Assembly: GCF_000400465.1 (NCBI RefSeq)
Contig: NW_008806274.1
Span: 248,001 to 312,000 of the forward strand
Direction: 5' to 3'
DNA: 64,000 nt
From: Wallemia ichthyophaga EXF-994
Lineage: Eukaryota; Basidiomycota; Wallemiomycetes; Wallemiales; Wallemiaceae
Part shown: one piece after another, positions 43,373 to 54,753 of the stretch
Numbering within the stretch: the stretch's first letter is position 1
Layout of the letters: every line of letters begins with the position of its first letter
The notes under the pieces: model-generated
What the model was told of the DNA's origin: nothing
What the model saw: only the letters and a program-made list of their open reading frames with translations
Databases searched by the model: none
Program-made: the position numbers and the translations under genes

Positions 43373-43915
43373 ATGGCACAACCACCAACGAAAGTAATTC
43401 TGCTCACTTCAGACAACGAGGAATTCCAAGTCGACAAGGACATCGCTGAGAGGTCTGTACTGATCAAGAATATGCTTGAGGGTGAGTATCGCTTTGTTTG
43501 TGTGGATATATCATAACACTGGGTAGACATTGGTGAAAGCGAACACCCAATCCCGCTCCCAAACGTAACCTCAAACGTCTTCAAGAAGGTCCTTGAGTAC
43601 TGTGACCACCACAGAAACGATCCACTCCCTTCCACAGACGACAACTCGGACGAACAGCGCAAACGTACAACCGATATTAACGAATGGGATCAGAAATTCA
43701 TCCAGGTCGATCAGGAGATGCTCTTTGAAATCATCCTCGCTGCCAACTACTTAGACATTAAGCCATTGCTCGACGTTGGCTGCAAAACAGTCGCTAACAT
43801 GATCAAGGGCAAAACCCCTGAAGAGATCCGCAAGTTATTCAACATACAAAATGACTTTACTCCAGAAGAAGAGGCGCAGATTCGCAAGGAAAATGAATGG
43901 GCTGAAGATCGTTGA
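43373..43915 (+). CDS. SKP1: SCF ubiquitin ligase adaptor Skp1
   Basis: Skp1 bridges cullin and F-box proteins in SCF ligases. Exons are 43373..43481 and 43527..43915; 165 residues. The POZ-type N-terminus ([20 protein letters not shown]) is followed, after the 45-nt intron, by [20 protein letters not shown] and the usual acidic insert ([20 protein letters not shown]). The C-terminal helices are [20 protein letters not shown], then [20 protein letters not shown] and ENEWAEDR. All are close to consensus, so function is clear. Confidence 0.97.
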
Positions 43916-44009
43916 ACGCTATAAGTTTATTTCAAACTGCTGTACATTTACAATTTCTTTATGTCTTGAGCGCAGTCTGTTGTGTGTTGTGTTGTGTACA
44001 CGCATTATA

Positions 44010-46043
44010 ATGCTTCAACTTATGACACAATCTACACCAAAAATTCTGTCAATTGCAGGTTCTGATAGTGGTGTGTGCGGTGTTCTAGTGGTGTCCATAT
44101 TACTCACTCCCCAATCAATTTACAGGCGGTGGTGCTGGTATCCAAGTGGGTGTGATTGGCTTTACAGGCCCTTAGATCTTACAGTGCCATTCGCAGGCAG
44201 ACATAAAGACATTCACTGCACTCCACTGCTATGGAATGTCAGCTCTCACCGCGCTCACGTCGCAGAACACGCTTGGTGTGCATCAAGTGCATGCCGTTCC
44301 CGTAGACTTCATAACGAGCCAGGTGGGTGATAGCGGGGATTTGTGATGAGTATTGCTCACCTCAAACTACTCAGATACGCCATGTCATCACCGACCTCGG
44401 CGTGGATGCGTTGAAAACGGGTATGTTGTACAGCAAGGAGGTGATAGAGGGGGTAGTAGACACGCTGCAGGAGCTGAGCGTGCGTGCGCCTCTCGTCGTC
44501 GATCCAGTCATGGTCAGCACCTCAGGGCACAGGCTTCTCAATCAAGACGCGTTGACGGCACTCCAAGGCAAACTCCTTCCTAAAACCACCCTCTGCACAC
44601 CCAACATACCGGAAGCTGAGCTGCTCACCGGCAGAAGCATTGCGAGTGTGCGCGATATGCTCTCCGCTGCTACTCGCCTTAACTCGGTTAACACACTCGT
44701 CAAAGGTGGCCACCTTACTTTCTCCGTGGATGAGGTGCAGAGGGCCATTGCAGAGGTCAGAAGGGGTGATTTTGGTGATGTTGGTGATGTCACTAATCCC
44801 ACTAATGTCACTGTACATGGTGAGACATTTGCTGCTGCTGCGACCAACAACGATAGTACAAATACTGCCACTGCATACGTTCTCGACACATATGCGCAGC
44901 TGCGAGGCAACCCAAGCACCCAAGGCACGCACAAGAGTGGGGAAGAGCGCCTCGTTGTCGATATACTCTACCAGCGTCCGCAGGGCCACTTGGACATATT
45001 CATCCACCCGTTCGTTTCATCTACCAGTACGCACGGCACTGGCTGCACTCTCTCTGCCGCCCTAGCTGCGTATCTCGGCGGGAGTAGGAGTGGTAGCAGC
45101 CGCGACACAAGCGCTTGCACTCGCATGACCATGGCCGAAGCAGTACAGGCCGCGCTAACATACACGCGTCTCGGCATAGAGCACAGTGAGGGGCTAGGCG
45201 CGGGGAATGGGCCGTTGAACCACATGCATTCAATGCACAGAGGTACACACATAACAACCCCACTCACACCACGCACAACGCGCCAACCAACCCCTCTCAC
45301 GACGCATCTGATCACCACAGCCGGTGTGTGGTGGGACACGTACATAGCGCACCCTTTCGTGCACCAGCTCGCAACGGGAACGCTCCCATCGTCATCTTTC
45401 CGCCACTACATAGCCCAGGATTACATCTACCTCCTGCATTACGCCCGCATACACAGTCTGGCAGGGTACAAGAGTCGCTCGATGGGTGATCTCGAAGCGT
45501 TTGCTCGCATCACCAGCCAAATCGTACAGGAGAGCGCTATGCATAGAGACTACTGCAGGGAGTGGGGTGTAGACGAGAAGACGCTGATGAGCACACCGGA
45601 ATCGGCGCAGAATATCGCTTATACACGCTATCTAGCGGATGTCGGCCATTCAGGTTCCCTGCTTGACCTCGTCGTCGCCGTAGCTAGCTGTCTCCTCGGC
45701 TATGGCGAGATAGGCAGACGGTTGAAGACGTCAGCCAACACTGGCTGCCCTATCTCCCCTGGTGTCGTTTGCATTAAGGATAACAACCCTTATTGGAAGT
45801 GGGTGGGCTTTTTCGTTGGTTTTACTCACGTACTCACCTTTTCGCCATATCTCTCACAGATGGATCGAAGATTACGCCTCAGACGACTTCCAAGCAGCCG
45901 TCTTTGACGGAATTGATATGCTCGAGAGGATGGCAGAAGAGGATCACCTCGGCGCGGACCATCTCGCTCACCTCTCCAATATTTTCACGACTTGTTGCAA
46001 ACTCGAGTGTGGTTTCTGGGATATGGGTTTGCACAGGTTGTGA
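44010..46043 (+). CDS. THI20: Bifunctional HMP/HMP-P kinase and TenA-type protein (THI20)
   Basis: This phosphorylates hydroxymethylpyrimidine in thiamine synthesis and carries a C-terminal TENA/THI-4 domain. Exons are 44010..44070, 44126..44145 (20 nt), 44197..44322, 44375..45798 and 45860..46043, giving 604 residues. The ThiD part has GSDSGGGAGIQADIKTFTAL built from the first three exons, then GVDALKTGMLYSKEVIEGVV, VVDPVMVSTSGHRLL and the anion-hole motif THGTGCTLSAALAAYLG. Two loops are expanded with Asp/Thr/Gly-rich sequence (residues 205-260). The TenA domain begins WWDTYIAHPFVHQLATG and includes FRHYIAQDYIYLLHYAR; the last exon gives WKWIEDYASDDFQ. The start may be ATG 44022 instead. 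Confidence 0.93.
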
Positions 46044-46383
46044 GTATGAGTGCATGTCAAGTGAGATGGTTTGTCAAATCAGCTTTTGAATGCTTTTGGT
46101 ATGATGCATTTTGTATACAAGTTTTTATCAGATTGGCCTGTGAGTTGGGAGAAATGCTTGAGTATGGTGTGTGGTTAGTGTTTGTGTGTGTGTTTTGTGT
46201 GTTGAAACAGTTGTTTAACGCTGTGTATTGTGAATAGTCAGTGTTGAAGAGTAAGAACAATGCAGATGAGTGGGGGACTGGGGTGCTAGTGAAATTGAGA
46301 GTGAAATTGAAAATTGAGGAGATTGAAATTGATGAGTTTGTGTTATGTTTTTGTGATTTCCAAGAAAAAAAAACCCCGTTTAC
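46044..46383. other. Convergent 3' region, 340 bp
   Basis: GT-rich DNA between THI20 and the Ser-rich gene, with a TGTGTG stretch near 46180. No gene is supported. Confidence 0.5.
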
Positions 46384-47615
46384 TCACTCACCCATTCCTA
46401 TCACCTGCTTCTTTTCAAGTTTGGGTGTTGCCTCCAGATCGAAATAGTCATGCTCCAGGCTATCACGATGACGATCGCTGCGATGATGCTGGGTAGATAT
46501 AGCTAATTTGTTGGTGTGATGCTGGTCCCACGACCAATCAGCCCACTCCTCGCAACCCGGCCCAATAGTGTCATCGCTCTGCTCCTGTTTGAGAGGAGGA
46601 AGAGTCCTGATGCAAGACTGCGATGATCGCGATGAGTGGGAGGATTTTGACTTTGATTTTGACTTTGACTTTGACCTCGCTGATCTGGTTGGATTGGGGC
46701 TGAGGCGAGATAATCTCCTCGAATCGCTGTGGTCATCGCGCGAGCTACTCCGTGTAGCTGATCTGCCTCGGCGATCGGTAAGATCAGTGTCCGTCGCTTG
46801 CTCACTCTGCCCATCGTCCCTATGCCATCTATTACCCCTCACATTGCCCACACGACCACTGCTATACATAGCCTGCGAATTACCATGAGATTTGCTTCTT
46901 GTGCGATTGTGTGTTTGGTGGTTAGTGGAAGACTGCGTCGGACTGCCATCACCGAAACAGCCATTCAAGAAGCTAGAAATGGGAGTCTGACTGGTACTCA
47001 AGCTCAAGCTCATACTCATGCTAACGGGGGAGGTGGAGGGATTGGTGTGCCTGTGGTTTTGCTTTTTGAGATTATCGATGGCGGATGAGTGAGAGTGTGG
47101 CGGGTGGATTGTGCCTGCAACGTCGCCACGTTCGGCCGGATGGTCCGTGGGTTTATAAGTGCCCGAGGAGCTGGAAACAAAGCCCCCACAACCACCACCA
47201 CTAAACTGCGACTGCCTTATTACAGGATAGCTCCTTCTCCTCGATTGGTAGGACTGGTAAGGAGTCGCAGTGGAGAAGGTGGTGGGCATCGGCGCATTTT
47301 GAACGGAAGGCTTGCGGGTGAATCTAATCTCGTCGTTTAGCGCCTTGCTGCTGCCGGTGGAGCTGGTTGGGGGGAGTGAGATTGAGGGAATCGCTGGGCT
47401 GGTGAGATTGCTGGGCAGAACGCTGGGGGAAGGGCAAAGAGATGAGCTGGGTGAAGAAGTACCGTAGAACAGAGATGGTACAGCGCTGACTGCAGACATG
47501 GATGGACTCGGTGCTGGTGAGTAGCCAGTACCGTCGTCGACGTCGAATGCGGACTACGTGGGGTTTAGTGGGATTTAATTCTCAACGTTTACACCGCACT
47601 CACCTCATCAAACAT
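46384..47615 (-). CDS. Ser/Arg-rich disordered protein of unknown function
   Basis: Exon 1 (47615..47604) codes only MFDE; after a 50-nt GTGAGT/CGTAG intron, exon 2 (47553..46384) continues SAFDVDDGTGYSPAPS; 393 residues. The chain is low in complexity throughout. Ser/Pro-rich parts alternate with His/Asn/Thr-rich ones; RS-type phrases occur (SRDDHSDSRRLSRLS) and a run of Ser-Lys dipeptides (SARSKSKSKSKSKSS). A slightly more ordered, Trp-containing patch near the end (CEEWADWSWDQHH) and the acidic C-terminus (HDYFDLEATPKLE) may be binding motifs. No domain is recognised. Nuclear localisation is a guess from the RS/KS content. Confidence 0.65.
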
Positions 47616-47942
47616 GACAAATACACCGCCAGATTTATTTAATTTTTATTTCTTCGTCGTTGTGGATCAAGGATTCAGCACGCAAGGCGATCACTGAGTA
47701 CCGTGGTGGTAGCCGCGCTTTTTGAGGAAATGAGGCGAAGAAAATTAAAATCGAGCAAATCACACAAATTCTAGGCCAGTTGACATCATACATGTCCAGA
47801 ACTCTTTGTTTCATCTCACCGTTACAATACTTTCAATTACTCTGTACCATGTCTAATATCATAACCATATGGTTCGCTAGGCGCCCTAAACTCATTTTCA
47901 TTCTTTGGCTTCCAATCCCCGTAGTCTGATGCGTGTTAGAAG

Positions 47943-49054
47943 TCACACGCTCGACAACTCCAACCTACGCAGTTCACTGATATCAATTGTGCCCTTGTGT
48001 GTCCATCCTGTCTCCTTGACTATGTAGAGATTGATCGTGTTGCCCGAGTATGCGTCTCTCTGAGCCTGCGTTAGTTTTAATCCTCTTGTGTTAGTCGCAC
48101 ACCCACGTGTCCAGCCGCGTCTGTATGCCTCAAGTCAGCCACTCCCTCCGAGCACTCCACTCCACCTACATATACTTCTCCTGCCCAGTTCCAGCGCCTC
48201 ATCGTCACTTAATTCGTAGCTGTAGCCCTGGTCGAGCACACCATACGCGAATGTCGAGCCAGAGCCGACCGAAAACACATTGCCTGAGGTCCTGCTGCCG
48301 TCGCTGTCGACGTACCAGATAGCTGGGCCACCTTTGTCCCAGCCGCAGATCATAGTGCCCTGCCGAGGGTGTTAGCGCGGGTGATATTCTCGCCTTCTCC
48401 TCACCATCGACAGTCCCTTCCCTTTATATGAGTATGTGATGTTGCTGAGATACTTGCTAGCTGCTGCAACACTGATTCTCTCCTGTAGGGATTGGTGAGG
48501 TGGTGCTCGCACTGCAGCGAATGCACCCACCCTATTACGCAGCTCGTGCAAACGACACTGGATACCGAGATACGTCTCCCAGTACTGGCAATCAGCAGCG
48601 CCACCTGCCATAGTACCCAGCAAGTATGGGTTGATTTCGATAACTGGGTGTGGGTGAGTGTGTGCCCTATTGCACCCCTAAAAACACCGCCTGCTCACCC
48701 TTCTTGACGGTACCACTAGCCACATAGCTGCCTGCCGTCGCCCGAGAATCCACTGCAACGATAACACCGCCCTTGTACTTGAACGCGAGTGTCGTCGTCC
48801 CGTGGTTGATTTTGATGCGGCAGCTGGGGTCATTCTGTTCATCTGTGTACTCTCGCAGGAATCCAGTTGGCTGTGCGTGCTTGGTGTCAGCTGGAGTGAA
48901 CGCGCAAGTGCTGCCGCTGCCAGCTAGCACCCACATCAGCCGTATTTGGGAGTTGAAGCGTGGGCATCCCCCCGCTGCCGCCCTCAAAGTCGTCGTGGAG
49001 GGCTGCGTCAATGCCGCGCGCGCCGTTGAGCTCGTTCGCGAATGCGTTCATCAT
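47943..49054 (-). CDS. PRE2: 20S proteasome subunit beta-5 (chymotrypsin-like)
   Basis: A catalytic beta subunit. Seven exons (49054..48931, 48890..48699, 48643..48531, 48482..48405, 48359..48170, 48120..48107, 48065..47943) encode 277 residues. Exon 6 is a 14-nt microexon. The propeptide ends at [21 protein letters not shown], so the catalytic Thr follows Gly as in all beta-5 subunits. Then come [73 protein letters not shown] and [17 protein letters not shown]. Intron 1 (donor GTGCTA) is the least typical. The start may be the second ATG at 49051. Another proteasome beta gene (PRE1) is in this window. Confidence 0.95.
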
Positions 49055-49639
49055 AGTGTTGGTGAGAGATGCGATGACGCGGCGGATGCGGTGAGTGGGA
49101 GACGCAACGGGAGCTGTGGCCGGCGGGCGCGCGCCTATCGAATCTTGCAGCGCACGCCTTCACCTCTCCCGAATCCCCGTCTCCCGCTCTCGCTTCTCGC
49201 TGCAGTCACATATCTTCCACCGCGCACACAGCTCACGGAGAAAGCAAAATAGCGCTGTAAATGCGCACAGCTCACACGCAATCACCCCGTCTCCCGCCTC
49301 CAGGACACCCGCAAAAATCAAATTTTCGATTTGTGCCCGCCAGATTTTGTTGCGATCCGCCTTCGCCTTTTCCAGGACCGTAAGGAAAGGTGTGTGCAGC
49401 GTAATTTTTGATAGCGCAGCCCTCTTACAATCCCGCGCAGGTAAGCTGGCGTCGTTGCTGCTGCTGCGTTTGATCACCGCTCACCGCTCTCCAGGTAAGC
49501 TAGGGAGGTAGCGAGAAGACTCTGCTCACACAGCCAAACAGGTGAGGAGAGCATCTTCGAGCATTCCGTTGCTAACCATGCGCAGGTCGGTGTGGTTTGC
49601 GTTTCTCTCCCTCTGCTCACCGCTCTCCAGACCAGCAAG
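49055..49639 (+). promoter_or_regulatory. Shared PRE2/eL37 upstream region with probable 5'-UTR introns
   Basis: A 585-bp divergent spacer. Near eL37 there are three CAG/GTAAG- or GT-type junctions (CGCAG/GTAAGC at 49440, CTCCAG/GTAAGC at 49494, CTCCAG at 49630 just before the ATG). A 16-bp direct repeat GCTCACCGCTCTCCAG occurs at 49479-49494 and 49615-49630. This suggests the ribosomal-protein transcript has spliced leader exons. No coding frame is convincing here. Confidence 0.4.
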
Positions 49640-50053
49640 ATGACTAAGGGTACCACATCTATGGGTAAGAGGCAAAGCGTCAAGTCCCACGGGATTTGTC
49701 GCCGTTGCAACGGTCGCTCATGGCACTACCAAGTGAGTTACCACGGGATTCGACGGGTTTCTACCGCTTCCCGCGACACCTAAACGCCTAATGCTGACAT
49801 CCCCACCGCGCCAATCCTGCGCTAGCTGTGGATTTCCTAATGCCAAGACACGCTCTTTCAACTGGGGTGCCAAAGCTAAGAGAAGGTGCGCCTTGGTTTT
49901 GACACTCCCCGGACTTGTCTTATCACTCATCTTCCCCTCAGATCCACCACTGGTACTGGCCGCATGAGATCCCTCAAGTATGTCCCAAGACGCTTCAAGA
50001 ACGGCTTCCGCGAGGGCACCACCGCTACCAAGAAGGTTTCAGCTTCTGCTTAA
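49640..50053 (+). CDS. RPL37: 60S ribosomal protein eL37, with a non-canonical intron acceptor
   Basis: eL37 is a small zinc-ribbon ribosomal protein. Exon 1 is 49640..49732 ([20 protein letters not shown], then [11 protein letters not shown]). The last exon is 49942..50053. The middle exon must encode [20 protein letters not shown], which holds the second zinc CxxC pair. To keep these residues and the frame it should begin at 49809 (CGC CAA TCC TGC). The intron then starts with a normal GTGAGT but ends ACCG, not AG. The only AG in reach (GCTAG at 49824-49825) cuts away the first Cys of the pair and breaks the frame. With the 49809 start the protein is 93 residues and matches eL37 residue for residue in spacing. 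The final intron is ordinary. Confidence 0.85.
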
Positions 50054-50909
50054 AGTTTTCTGCTGTAACGTCTTTCTTATCAATTGAAGCTTGTCACTCA
50101 GCTTCTCTATGCTCTTGTGTGTTTTCTGTGTGCCTCCCGCTCTCAACGTAAAAAACCCAGCGTAAAAAATATGTATGGTATATACATTGTATAGATCAGT
50201 TGAGTATGTAGTATCCTCAGCTCGCTATAGGAATTTCGGCGTCTTTATGCCTAACCTAGTAACAATGATTCCTCGCGTAACATCTTCCACGTCCATTTTA
50301 GATCCAACACGTTTGATCCATCAAATGTCCTCATCCACTATATAACCTGCTAAACAAATTGTTCATGTATGTTGGATGTTTAAAACTTTAATGAGGGCAT
50401 GGTGGTGATTTTGATCCTTTGGCGAAGCTGCAAAATAGCAGCAGTGAATTGTATTCCTGTTGAGCTGGCGCAGAGTTTGACTGTATCTATCTACAAAACA
50501 CAATAATCAATTATATAGTGTGCACTCACCGCCGGAATGATTCACCTGGGTCGCCACAGACTCGCCACAGAAAAGAGAATTACGAAGAAAGTGGAAAGAA
50601 TTGTGGATTGTGTGTATTTGGGCTGATCTAGAAATAAGCCCTATTCAGTTCGACGGACGAATCGCGCCGCCGAACATAATATCAAGAATTAATTCCAAAG
50701 ACAAGGGTACATTCGATAAGAAAAATAATTAGAAAAGTTAATTTGAAGTGGCTGAGCCAATACTAGCACAGCCATATATTAATTTTTATCCGAAACCGCT
50801 TAAATCGTTTAGACTACTTACCTTTTCTTCAATTTTCGCGAAAACAGTCGCAAACGTCGAGACTTATAAGTCATAGCAGCTAAATTTACAACTATTCTCT
50901 TCCTTTATC
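50054..50909. other. Intergenic region, 855 bp
   Basis: 3' flank of eL37 and promoter of the bZIP gene on the same strand. AT-rich, with several TTCAATTTT-like and GCGAAAA patches just upstream of the bZIP start. No gene or RNA is supported. Confidence 0.5.
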
Positions 50910-51918
50910 ATGTCAGAAAGTGTGTGTGTATTATACCACTCGCCCTAAGCTCACTAGTCGTACAAAGCCAATTTCAGATCCGCGGCATCTCATTCCAAAT
51001 CTCTGGTACACGGCGATAGGAAGACGGAGGTGAACCCATTCGAGAAATCATTTGGACTGCAGTTTAATCCTGGTCTCAGTGGGAGTACTGTTGCCTCAGC
51101 CGCCGCCGCCAATGTCTCCAGCGCCGCCACAAACGCCAGCAACCCGCAAATGCCTTTGTTCAGTGAGTAATTAAGTGGCGGTGTAGATAAGTATGCTTAT
51201 ATCGTCAATAGCACCAGGCATCAACAGCCTGCTTAAATCATTCGATGGCAGCGAAAATATGTCTTTTACCCCATTTCTAAACGATAACTATCCATCCGAA
51301 CAAACATCACAGCCACAATCACAGCCACAGCCGCCGCAGCTGCAGATCGATCAAATAGCTCCCCCTTTCCAACAGCACCAACAGTACGCACAAGCATACC
51401 CACCTCGAGACACAGACAAATCCCCAATTCAAAACACATTTCCAGAAGGCGGCAAAACGAGACCCAAGAGAAGTCAATCAGAAACTACATCTGACGACAG
51501 CGACGAGTATGTGTACGCAGAAAAGCACCCTAGACGGAAGAACAGTAGTGGGAGTCCAAACAGCGCGTCCAATCATAAACCTTGGCGTGATATAGATCTC
51601 GGCGACGAATCTCCACAGCTGATCAAGCCAGTTGGAAGAGCTGGGAATCCCTCGCTTTACATTAGCGAGGATGGTAAAGAGCTCAGCCATGAAGAACGCA
51701 AGCAACTCATGCTCAATAGGAACAGAGAAGCTGCGTCGAGATGTAGACAGAGAAAAAAACTATGGATCAATCAGGTGCAAGATCAGGCTGATAGCTTGCA
51801 AAACGAAAATAACAGCCTCAAGAAGGAAATTTTGCAGTACAGACAACAGACGCTCGAACTGAGAGAATATTGCGCTGAACTTAAACTGTCTATCGCCAAC
51901 AATAACACATCTTCATAA
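50910..51918 (+). CDS. bZIP transcription factor (ATF/CREB-like)
   Basis: Exons are 50910..50921 (MSES), 50958..51162 and 51212..51918; 307 residues. Intron 1 is only 36 nt (GTGTGT...CACTAG). Residues 30-90 hold NPFEKSFG followed by an Ala/Ser/Asn-rich stretch, then a Gln/Pro-rich region (residues 100-140), as in fungal Atf1/Sko1-type stress regulators. The DNA-binding region is ERKQLMLNRNREAASRCRQR with the invariant N-x7-R spacing, followed by a leucine zipper (WINQVQDQADSLQNENNSLK). The exact orthologue is not certain. Confidence 0.88.
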
Positions 51919-51981
51919 ATCTTTTTTTTCCACTTTTGTTGTATTAATAGTATGAACGTTTAACATTGGTTATAAGAAAAT

Positions 51982-52624
51982 TCACAAAGGAGAACTAGCA
52001 AGAGCATTTTCACACAACTTTCTCCAACCAATGTTCCGGCTGCACTCTGTTCTAGCTGCGTCGCGTTCTGATTTGATTGCTTTGAATAATTCAAAAGACG
52101 TCATAAGCATCCGTTCTTTTTCCTCATTTATCCGTGCGTACATATCATCCTTGCGTGCATTCTCCTCGACCATGCTTGCCTTCTCCTCAAGCATCCGTGT
52201 ACACATCTCATGCATCCGTGTATTCTCCTCAAGCATTTGTGCCATCTCCTCATTCATCCGTGCATTCTCCTCGAGTAATTGCGTGCAAAGCTGATCCAGT
52301 TCGCTCTTCAACATCTTGGATCGTTGAGAGTTGTTGATCTTGACGAGCGTGTGATTCTATTGGAAAAGTTAAACAATTAGACGCGTGCGGGGATCGAATT
52401 GCCCAACTCACAGCTTCCATTCTGAACGAGGCTTTTGTGTTGTTTGGGCGCTTCTTTGTAGTATTCTCTGACCTCTTTCTTTTGTGAAGGTGGGAGTTGG
52501 TGATGTTTGTCAAATCGTTCATGACTGCAGGAGCAACAGCGGAAGCAGGCGTGTGCGCTGGATCTGCGCCATCGGCAGCGCCCATTGCATAACCAAAATC
52601 TTTTGCACCATTTTGCAAACTCAT
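51982..52624 (-). CDS. Coiled-coil protein with Glu-Asn heptads
   Basis: Exons are 52624..52412 and 52356..51982, joined in phase 0 over a 55-nt GTGAGT/CCAATAG intron; 195 residues. The first half is Ala/Asn/Lys-rich with a basic patch (HKRKRSENTTKKRPNN). The second half is one long coil made of near-repeats of the type LLEENARMNEEMAQMLEENT, RMHEMCTRMLEEKASMVEEN, repeated about six times with a period of seven. It ends with a Cys/Trp-containing tail. I do not recognise the family; the coil repeat makes similarity searches unreliable. Confidence 0.6.
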
Positions 52625-53429
52625 AGTTGATGTTGCGAGTAGAGGAACGCGAAGCGTGAGGCGTGAGGCGTGAAGCAGATGCGGTGCACGCGCTTAAGCT
52701 ACGCATGACGAATCAAGCAGTAAAAGCACGAGGATATCGTGCAAATACAGCGCAATTCGCCGTGTGAAGTGTTGCGCTTCCTTATTTCCCATCGCTGCTC
52801 CGACGCATTTGTGCATATCTTGGCCCATGACGATCACGACAATCTTGGCGATCTTGGTGATCACGAGGAAGTTGTGCTGATAACGTAAGTCACCTATCGT
52901 TTACATATGATGTGCACCACATGCCTATACAATCGCCAAAGTAATAGCCCTGTACATTTATATGAATACGATGAACAGCGTTCATTGCAAGTGCAAGTGT
53001 AAATGTAAATGCTAATAGCATAGCCGGTAAGACCTTTTATGGTGAGTGTGAGAAAATTAAGCAATAAATTGTTTGGGCTGCCGCAGGGCTGCTATTATTA
53101 TCACTGATTCCAGAATTTGGGTTTGAGATAGGTGAGATAGGTCAGACTCGTACGAGAAGAAAAGTAAAAAACGTAAAGAGAAGTAGAGGGAAATAAAGGT
53201 TAATGAAAACAGGGTGTAATGTATGCCTAGTAACGCACTGTGACACACTGTGACATTCTGGCGAGAAGACCTTGACATCATCAAATCCACAACGCCAAAC
53301 AGGACAGTGTCAAGTAGAGCTAATATAGCCACCCTATCTCCCTATTGAACACTATCTCCGGTGCAACTAATCTGCCAACCTGCCAGCTGGCAAGATTTGC
53401 ACCGTATCCGTAACCTTTGATTTGAGGAG
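52625..53429. other. Intergenic region, 800 bp
   Basis: AT-rich spacer with scattered short frames. A phrase near 52830-52885 (CACGACAATCTTGGCGATCT followed by a GTAAG) looks like an exon end on the plus strand, but no complete model could be built. Confidence 0.35.
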
Positions 53430-53732
53430 ATGCGCGGAAATCTCCATAAGCTGACCATATCCTCACACTTCTGCACCCTCGATGAACTTAATTCACTCGG
53501 TGCCGTCTCTCAATTAAATGATGGTGTTAGCGTCCAAGCTCATGTGCGCGCTTTGCGGTGCATTTTCTCGAAAATAACACGTGGGGCGGACGTGTATGAA
53601 TTAGGAATATGCGGAGAAGCCGTATGTATGGTTAATAAGCGGTCAATGAAGAAGGAAAAATTGCCGCCTCCCCTTCTTCGACACAATTCTCTCCACCTAT
53701 ATTCAAATTCAGTACGAGACGCGTTGGAGTGA
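53430..53732 (+). CDS. Hypothetical small protein
   Basis: An ATG-started frame of 100 residues that I do not recognise (DELNSLGAVSQLNDGVSVQA, then HVRALRCIFSKITRGADVYE, GICGEAVCMVNKRSMKKEK). The alternation of hydrophobic and polar residues would suit a small beta protein such as an OB fold, but that is speculation. The gene may continue: a GTGAGC donor coincides with the stop codon. Confidence 0.35.
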   Translation: MRGNLHKLTISSHFCTLDELNSLGAVSQLNDGVSVQAHVRALRCIFSKITRGADVYELGICGEAVCMVNKRSMKKEKLPPPLLRHNSLHLYSNSVRDALE

Positions 53733-53896
53733 GCAGGAGGATAGCAGAGAATAGTGTCGAGGGTTTTTTTTGGTCTGCTGTAGCATCACTGGGCACTTTG
53801 TAAAGATTTACTGGTCTCATCATAGAGTGTATCATGTGGTTAAAGAGTATGTGATGATAGAGGTGATTAGATAATACCGTGAACAGCATTTTCACA

Positions 53897-54453
53897 ATGC
53901 ATGCCAAGACATATGGAGCGATTGCTTTTGGTGGATACAGACTCATCTTATCCCCATCAGAGAAGATACTATCATCGTTTGCTTTGATGGAGGAAGAAGG
54001 AGGCTACAAGCGTAAACCCAAGAAGCAACCAATCCTCTTATGTCATTGTTAGCCTTTCAGCGATGTCAATTCAGCCAGTTACGGACTGATAAGTTGAGTG
54101 CCGAAAGCGATGAGATATACTACACCAATCTGTGTCATTAGAAGTCTACCGTTTCTGCTGAGAAATTGAGATAGCCAGAGTGGACAATTGGCACGACGAA
54201 GACCCTACCGATCCGGATAAATGCGTATGAGTTTCCAATAATAGTATGCTAATACACCAGCTGCAAATCCTGAGTTTTTAAGAGATCTACGGGCTGGACA
54301 CGATCAGCATCCGGCTGACCGTGATGATCAGCAATTTAGCAATGAACCTCGGAACCACCAGGTCACACTGAGAATATACGCGCGACGCCATTCAAAGCAG
54401 ATGCGCCAATGTAAAAGCTGCGAGTATATGTTTGTGTTCATTACCTGCCACTC
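53897..54453 (+). CDS. Possible small spliced gene with C-terminal CxxC
   Basis: Coding-like phrases lie in a row on the plus strand: MHAKTYGAIAFGGYRLILSP and KRKPKKQPILLC from 53897, CQFSQLRTDKLSAESDEIYY near 54070, DNWHDEDPTDPDKC ending at a GTATGAGT donor near 54228, then ANPEFLRDLRAGHDQHPADR and finally RRHSKQMRQCKSCEYMF with a stop at 54453. A GCTAATAC branch and CACCAG acceptor follow the donor. The phases do not join cleanly, so this is either a real gene with unusual splicing or a decayed one. Confidence 0.25.
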
Positions 54454-54753
54454 ATGAGATGGACGAGCACGCTAAGCCGGCAGCGAATGAGGAGAAACGC
54501 GCCAAGGCAAGCGTGCTAATTGCAAGAGTGCCCTTACTCATAAATGCACTCACGCAAATACCCATCATACATTATCTGCGTGCAAGGAGACAGTGGAAGG
54601 TGATGAAAATATTCAGCGTTTCAAACGAAGTAATTATATCTACGCTAGCAGTGAGGGAGAACAAAACAATCAATCAACATTTCACAGACACACACACAGG
54701 CTCTAGTCAAGCTCAATCATGCAACACGCCCTTCTATCACCTAAACCATCATT

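Noticed and set aside
49733-49825. AT-AC (U12-type) intron in eL37
   Set aside because: The donor is GTGAGT, a U2-type site, and no U12 branch motif is visible.
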